In this document: in pieces, positions 6,713-9,689 of the stretch | Numbering within the stretch: position 1 is the stretch's first letter | How the letters are laid out: each line of letters begins with the position of its first letter | From: Thermoplasmata archaeon | GTDB lineage: Archaea > Thermoplasmatota > Thermoplasmata > Thermoplasmatales > Thermoplasmataceae | Assembly (NCBI GenBank): GCA_021845325.1 | Contig: JAKBRR010000035.1 | Span: forward strand, 1 to 9,689 | Direction of reading: 5' to 3' | DNA: 9,689 bases | Position numbers and translations under genes: made by a program | The notes under the pieces: generated by a model | The model's input: the letters and a program-made list of their open reading frames with translations, nothing else | What the model was told of the DNA's origin: nothing | The model's database searches: none

Positions 6713-6720
6713 TATTTAAT
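6713..6720 (-). promoter_or_regulatory. TATA box for a leaderless surface-protein transcript
   Basis: ATTAAATA on the minus strand is centred about 25 bases before the ATG at 6691, with an A-rich, BRE-like stretch upstream. Transcription would start at the start codon, which supports the chosen start. Confidence 0.55.
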
Positions 6721-7048
6721 ATTTTCTTTTAATAAATAAATTGTTTGAAATATATTGAACTAGCAAAGTGTGTTAGAACATTGGGATCACTGATCTATAG
6801 CCGAAATATCTTGTCCTCAGATAGCCAAGTTTTCCAATTCAAGTAACTCATGATTTTCTTTCGGCAGAGGAAATTGCAACTACTTGCCTTTTAATCTGTT
6901 TAAGAGATATATTGTAAATCATTTAATACAGTACTCTTTTATTTTACAAGTCTCGCGGTAGAGCTGATAAAATCATGGCATTTTAATGTTTAAACCATAT
7001 TGAATAACCAGCTTTTGTCCCATCCAGAAGATCTGATGATCCTTACAG

Positions 7049-7056
7049 TTTAATAG
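7049..7056 (+). promoter_or_regulatory. Possible TATA box of the HPP gene
   Basis: TTTAATAG is centred about 26 bases before the TTG at 7079, consistent with leaderless transcription from that codon. A second box-like TTTAAGAT at 7061-7068 would fit a start further downstream instead. Confidence 0.35.
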
Positions 7057-7078
7057 CAGATTTAAGATATGGACACAT

Positions 7079-7630
7079 TTGAATGAAAGTGTTCCAGAAG
7101 AGTCTTCTCCTAAGATGCAGTTCGTGAAATCCGCGGTTATTCCTTCCTTATTACTTGGCATTACACTTTCAATTTTTTCCGCACTTTTTTTCGCTTTAAG
7201 AGACTACTTGATAATATTGACCGATGCAAAATACCTGATCTTTGCATCCTTTGGTTCAACCGCTTTTATCATGTATTTGATGCCAAAATCTCCATCAGCA
7301 AAGATATCAAAGTTTGCTAAAAGCTATGTTGCTGCTTCCCTTATAGGGTATGCGGGCTTGTATTTAGCAGGATATTTGGGGATTTTTGCTGCGATTGCAA
7401 TTGTCGAAACGTTTATAGCAATTACTATGGTCGCGCTCAAGGCTGAACACCCACCGGCAGCTGCGATAGGCCTGGTATTTACAATAAACAGGGTTGGACT
7501 GGCGGGAATTCTTTTAATAATTATCGGTATTCTCACAATCAGCGGTCTGACCATTCTTATGAAAAAAACACTGCAAGCTGCCGAACATGAAGAATCAGTA
7601 ATACATTCGAGGAAAAAGTCCAAGTTTTAA
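7079..7630 (+). CDS. HPP-family integral membrane protein
   Basis: The 183 residues contain four to five hydrophobic segments (about 18-40, 52-68, 84-104, 102-120 and 138-160). Two hallmarks of the HPP family are present: 'FASFGSTAFIMYLMPKSP' after the first helix (55-72) and the name-giving His-Pro-Pro in AEHPPAAAIGL at 122-132. Plant and cyanobacterial HPP members have been linked to nitrite transport, but the archaeal members are uncharacterised, so the substrate is open. Family members often carry C-terminal CBS domains; this one ends in a short charged tail. The frame opens with TTG at 7079, because no ATG lies upstream before the stop. The first in-frame ATG is residue 13 (7115), so the N-terminus is uncertain by 12 residues. 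The gene is followed closely by the small protein at 7655. Confidence 0.8.
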   Translation: MNESVPEESSPKMQFVKSAVIPSLLLGITLSIFSALFFALRDYLIILTDAKYLIFASFGSTAFIMYLMPKSPSAKISKFAKSYVAASLIGYAGLYLAGYLGIFAAIAIVETFIAITMVALKAEHPPAAAIGLVFTINRVGLAGILLIIIGILTISGLTILMKKTLQAAEHEESVIHSRKKSKF

Positions 7631-7632
7631 AT
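7625..7632 (+). promoter_or_regulatory. TATA box overlapping the HPP stop codon
   Basis: TTTTAAAT includes the HPP stop codon TAA (7628-7630) and is centred about 26 bases before the ATG at 7655. This fits leaderless, independent transcription of the downstream gene. Confidence 0.45.
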
Positions 7633-7654
7633 CCTTTTAAACATTTACAATGCA

Positions 7655-8005
7655 ATGATGTCATTAACAGTATCCACAAAACTAAACGACCAGGAAATTG
7701 CAGGGGTTTTCCAGAATGCAGTCGGCAAGATTGAATTTTCAAAGAGGTATTCAAATGGCCAGACGGAATTGCTAATTCTTACAGGATCAAAATTTTTCTT
7801 CAGAACTAAGGACACGATCGGCTTTTTCCTCTCTGCATTTTATGATGGAAGAGAGACGAAGGTTGATTTCGGAAGGATCGGTGGCGGTTCTGGTCTCCTG
7901 AATATAAGATGGGGAGCCGGAAACAAGGTCGAAGAGAATATAAAATTTGGTATCCAGAAGCTCGCGGAAAATGCTGGAGCGCTATTAAATGACGGGAACT
8001 CGTAA
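7655..8005 (+). CDS. Small conserved-looking cytoplasmic protein, possibly DUF6054-like, 116 residues
   Basis: There is no signal peptide or membrane segment. The pattern is a beta-rich core with 'LLILTGSKFFFRT' (39-51), then GGGSGLLNIRWGAG (76-89), then an amphipathic helix to the C-terminus. From memory the Gly-Gly-Gly and W-G-A pair resembles the DUF6054 family of small proteins of unknown function, but I cannot confirm this. The start is one of two adjacent ATGs (7655 or 7658). It lacks a Shine-Dalgarno but has a TATA box at leaderless distance, inside the end of the HPP gene. It converges on the PiT gene with about 40 bases between them. No function can be assigned. Confidence 0.65.
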   Translation: MMSLTVSTKLNDQEIAGVFQNAVGKIEFSKRYSNGQTELLILTGSKFFFRTKDTIGFFLSAFYDGRETKVDFGRIGGGSGLLNIRWGAGNKVEENIKFGIQKLAENAGALLNDGNS

Positions 8006-8045
8006 CCTAATGAGGCCCTATCATTAATAGAAATTCATCGTTTCT

Positions 8046-8948
8046 CTATATTAGAAAACCAACAAGCAAACCTGTAATAGGCGAAATTACCCAGGTCAGA
8101 ACAACTATGAGATATGGTTTGAGAAAAAGTGCCTTGTATCTGTATGAAAGGCCTGCTCCAAAAACACTTGACGTAAGTGCCTGAGTACTCGAAAGAGGAA
8201 GGGAGAAAAGTGTTGCAGCTTCAACCATTATTGAAGAAACCGCAAGAGATGTCAGGGCATTGAAATATCTCATTGAATACATATCCTCGCCAACTCTTTT
8301 TAGAACTCCCTTGCTCAAGGAAACTGAACCCAGTATAATCCCTGACAGCACTGCAATTTCTGTATATACGGAAAAACCTGCAAATGCAGCCATGAGCCCT
8401 ATCGTATTACTGCCGATTGTATATGCAGTAAAGAAAGAGATAACCAGTAGCAGAAGCTTCAGGGCAAGTGTCATGTTCCATGTTTTGTCGAGATGTACTT
8501 TGCCCAGGTATCTATTGACGGCGAAAGATCCCACTATAGCGAGTACAGGGGATATCACCCATATTAGCACAAGGAAGTAAACGTATCCGAAATTCAGGTT
8601 TAGGCCAAGTCTCAGTGAGATGCCAATCGCGGTTCCAACAAGTGCCATGGAAAGGGATAAAGGGGATTTCAGTATCTGTGCAATTATGAAAATTGCTATT
8701 ACAACAAGGAGCAGGAGAACAACGTAATATTCTGTAGCTGGAAAAAGGCTGTGGGCAGCTCCTTCCATGGATTTTCCCTGCAACGCAAAACCTGTTATGA
8801 AGCCTATTATGCCAATAATGGTGCCACCGATTCGGCTGATAATCCTTGAGCCGATAAGTGTCCCAACGGCTGCTGACAGGTTGTTTCCAGACACAAACAG
8901 AGAAAGCAGGAAGATTAATATGACCTCTAAAAAAGTTAGAAGATGCAT
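8046..8948 (-). CDS. PiT-family anion permease (probable inorganic phosphate transporter)
   Basis: This 300-residue protein is almost entirely membrane-spanning. It shows the internal duplication of PiT (PHO4) transporters: SGNNLSAAVGTLIGS (20-34) pairs with TIGSNTIGLMAAFAG (177-191). 'SPLSLSMALVG' (95-105) pairs with 'LPLSSTQALTSSVFGAG' (250-266), and WVISP occurs at 130-134 and again at 286-290. PiT carriers move phosphate, sometimes sulfate, with Na+ or H+ across the cell membrane. The length suits the short prokaryotic form. In both copies of the GANDxANA-type signature the usual Asp is replaced, by Asn in the first and Thr in the second, so cation coupling or substrate may differ. The start ATG directly follows the stop of the DUF47 gene, pointing to translational coupling and a joint role. 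Confidence 0.85.
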   Translation of the reverse strand: MHLLTFLEVILIFLLSLFVSGNNLSAAVGTLIGSRIISRIGGTIIGIIGFITGFALQGKSMEGAAHSLFPATEYYVVLLLLVVIAIFIIAQILKSPLSLSMALVGTAIGISLRLGLNLNFGYVYFLVLIWVISPVLAIVGSFAVNRYLGKVHLDKTWNMTLALKLLLLVISFFTAYTIGSNTIGLMAAFAGFSVYTEIAVLSGIILGSVSLSKGVLKRVGEDMYSMRYFNALTSLAVSSIMVEAATLFSLPLSSTQALTSSVFGAGLSYRYKALFLKPYLIVVLTWVISPITGLLVGFLI

Positions 8949-9632
8949 TCAGCGGTTCACAGAATTAGAAACAGTAATTACGTAATCGGATGCGTCCTCG
9001 CAGTCATCAAGGAGATCATCGATCCTGTGCACCATATTCAATATGTGCGTGAAGACCAGGTAGTGAAGATTTTTCGCATCTGTATATACCCGATCTATTA
9101 TGTCATCCTTGATGTCGTCAACGCTCTCCTCGAAGCCTTCAATTTTTCCCCTGTTCTGGTTCAGTTCCTCCAAACCATTGGCCCGGAGCATCTGTTTCAG
9201 GGTACCAAGGGCCTGACTGTTGATATCAAGCATCTTGATGAACCTGGGGTAGACCTCTGTTACTACATAATCTGAATATTCTTCAGCGGATTTCAGGAAA
9301 TGGGACATCCTGATTATTTCTCTAGAAATGTAAAGGGATCGATCGAGTATGTCATCGCAAGTTTCAACAAGATTCAACAGATGGCCAAGAAGGGTCGAAT
9401 TAACGGCACCCTGCGTTATCTCAGATTTCAGAGCAAGTGTAAGATCGTCACCCTTCTTTTCGATTGATCTGACCTCAGATATCAGACCTGACTGATCGAT
9501 ATGCATTGAGGATAACTGCTTTTTGAGGATCTCAGTTGCCTTCTGCCCCAGCTCTGTGTATACAATAAGATCCTGGAGGGCCTGCCTCTCCCCTAATACC
9601 AGTAGCCTTCGCAGGAATCCCTTGTTGGGCAT
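8949..9632 (-). CDS. DUF47 PhoU-like PiT accessory protein
   Basis: The 227 residues are all-helical and cytoplasmic, with the acidic ExxxD/DxxxD motifs of PhoU and DUF47 proteins. These are EKKGD at 58-62, ETCDDILD at 90-97, ESVDDIKDD at 169-177 and DDLLDDCEDASD at 205-216. Those residues bind metal clusters in PhoU relatives. The length matches the family (about 210-230). DUF47 genes typically neighbour PiT permeases and are thought to modulate them. Here the stop TGA abuts the permease ATG, so the two form an operon with this gene first. ATG 9632 is the start because an in-frame TGA lies only nine bases upstream. There is no Shine-Dalgarno, and a TATA box about 24 bases upstream indicates a leaderless mRNA. 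Confidence 0.85.
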   Translation of the reverse strand: MPNKGFLRRLLVLGERQALQDLIVYTELGQKATEILKKQLSSMHIDQSGLISEVRSIEKKGDDLTLALKSEITQGAVNSTLLGHLLNLVETCDDILDRSLYISREIIRMSHFLKSAEEYSDYVVTEVYPRFIKMLDINSQALGTLKQMLRANGLEELNQNRGKIEGFEESVDDIKDDIIDRVYTDAKNLHYLVFTHILNMVHRIDDLLDDCEDASDYVITVSNSVNR

Positions 9633-9651
9633 GCCGGCTCATTCATTTTGA

Positions 9652-9659
9652 CTATTTAT
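9652..9659 (-). promoter_or_regulatory. TATA box of the DUF47-PiT operon
   Basis: ATAAATAG on the minus strand is centred about 24 bases before the ATG at 9632, at leaderless distance, within an AT-rich tract extending to the window edge. Confidence 0.5.
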
Positions 9660-9689
9660 CATTTATTTATGTTACAATGGATACAATTC

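Larger units (their letters stand above)
6701..7078. other. Divergent intergenic region between surface protein and HPP gene
   Basis: These 378 bases carry the outward promoters for the surface protein (6713-6720) and the HPP gene (about 7049-7056). I see no coding sequence, RNA gene or repeat in the middle. It is long for a compact archaeal genome, so regulatory sites or a small RNA could hide here, but nothing specific is visible. Confidence 0.4.

Noticed and set aside
6973..7161. Small minus-strand frame in the divergent intergenic region
   Set aside because: It overlaps the HPP start, has no Shine-Dalgarno or clear TATA box, and its product is not recognisable.
7324..7623. Minus-strand frame opposite the HPP gene
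   Set aside because: It is a mirror frame of a well-recognised membrane protein; the hydrophobic look follows from the opposite strand's codons.
8006..8045. Imperfect hairpin AGAAA...TTTCT between convergent genes as a terminator
   Set aside because: The stem is only about 5 bp with a 7-base loop and no long T tract follows on either strand; it is too weak to call.
8260..9275. Plus-strand open frames opposite the PiT and DUF47 genes
   Set aside because: They overlap clear family genes completely and show no independent coding features.
1..9689. CRISPR array or insertion sequence
   Set aside because: No regularly spaced direct repeats and no transposase or terminal inverted repeats were found.

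Overview
The window looks like chromosomal DNA of a Thermoplasmata-type euryarchaeon (Thermoplasma/Ferroplasma/Cuniculiplasma-like) carrying the right end of an integrated mobile element. The archaeal signs are TATA boxes about 25 bases upstream of start codons that lack a Shine-Dalgarno (leaderless transcripts), a tRNA gene with no encoded CCA, a giant N-glycosylation-site-rich surface protein with the 'GLPxGTxW' repeats I associate with Thermoplasmatales, and a PiT permease of archaeal type. The exact genus is inference; no rRNA is present.

Layout, left to right. Positions 1-2535 appear to be the right part of an integrated plasmid or virus. On the minus strand lie a 107-residue protein (weak TRAM/OB-fold resemblance), a 52-residue AbrB-type DNA-binding protein, and then a partial replication-type ATPase resembling DUF3987 that runs off the left edge. 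On the plus strand a ribbon-helix-helix reading frame (2379) runs without a stop straight into the 3' end of tRNA-Thr(UGU) (2536-2607, minus strand). This is the arrangement of an SSV-type integrase split by integration: an N-terminal fragment ending in the attachment site inside the tRNA gene. The C-terminal half would then sit at the other end of the element, outside this window.

Positions 2608-2956 hold no intact gene. Positions 2957-6691 (minus) encode a 1244-residue secreted, membrane-anchored surface protein. It has a signal peptide, a long NosD-like right-handed beta-helix with recurrent cysteines, five alternating Ig-like repeats and a C-terminal membrane anchor. After a 380-base divergent spacer come, on the plus strand, an HPP-family membrane protein and a small protein that resembles DUF6054 as I remember it.

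The right end is a convergent minus-strand operon in which a PhoU-like DUF47 protein is followed, with stop and start codons directly adjacent, by a PiT-family anion permease. DUF47 proteins are the usual partners of PiT permeases, so these two probably act together in phosphate (or related oxyanion) uptake. The permease lacks the usual acidic residue in both copies of its signature motif. A recurring contrast is that the element's SD-bearing genes use strong Shine-Dalgarno sequences, while most chromosomal genes here look leaderless.
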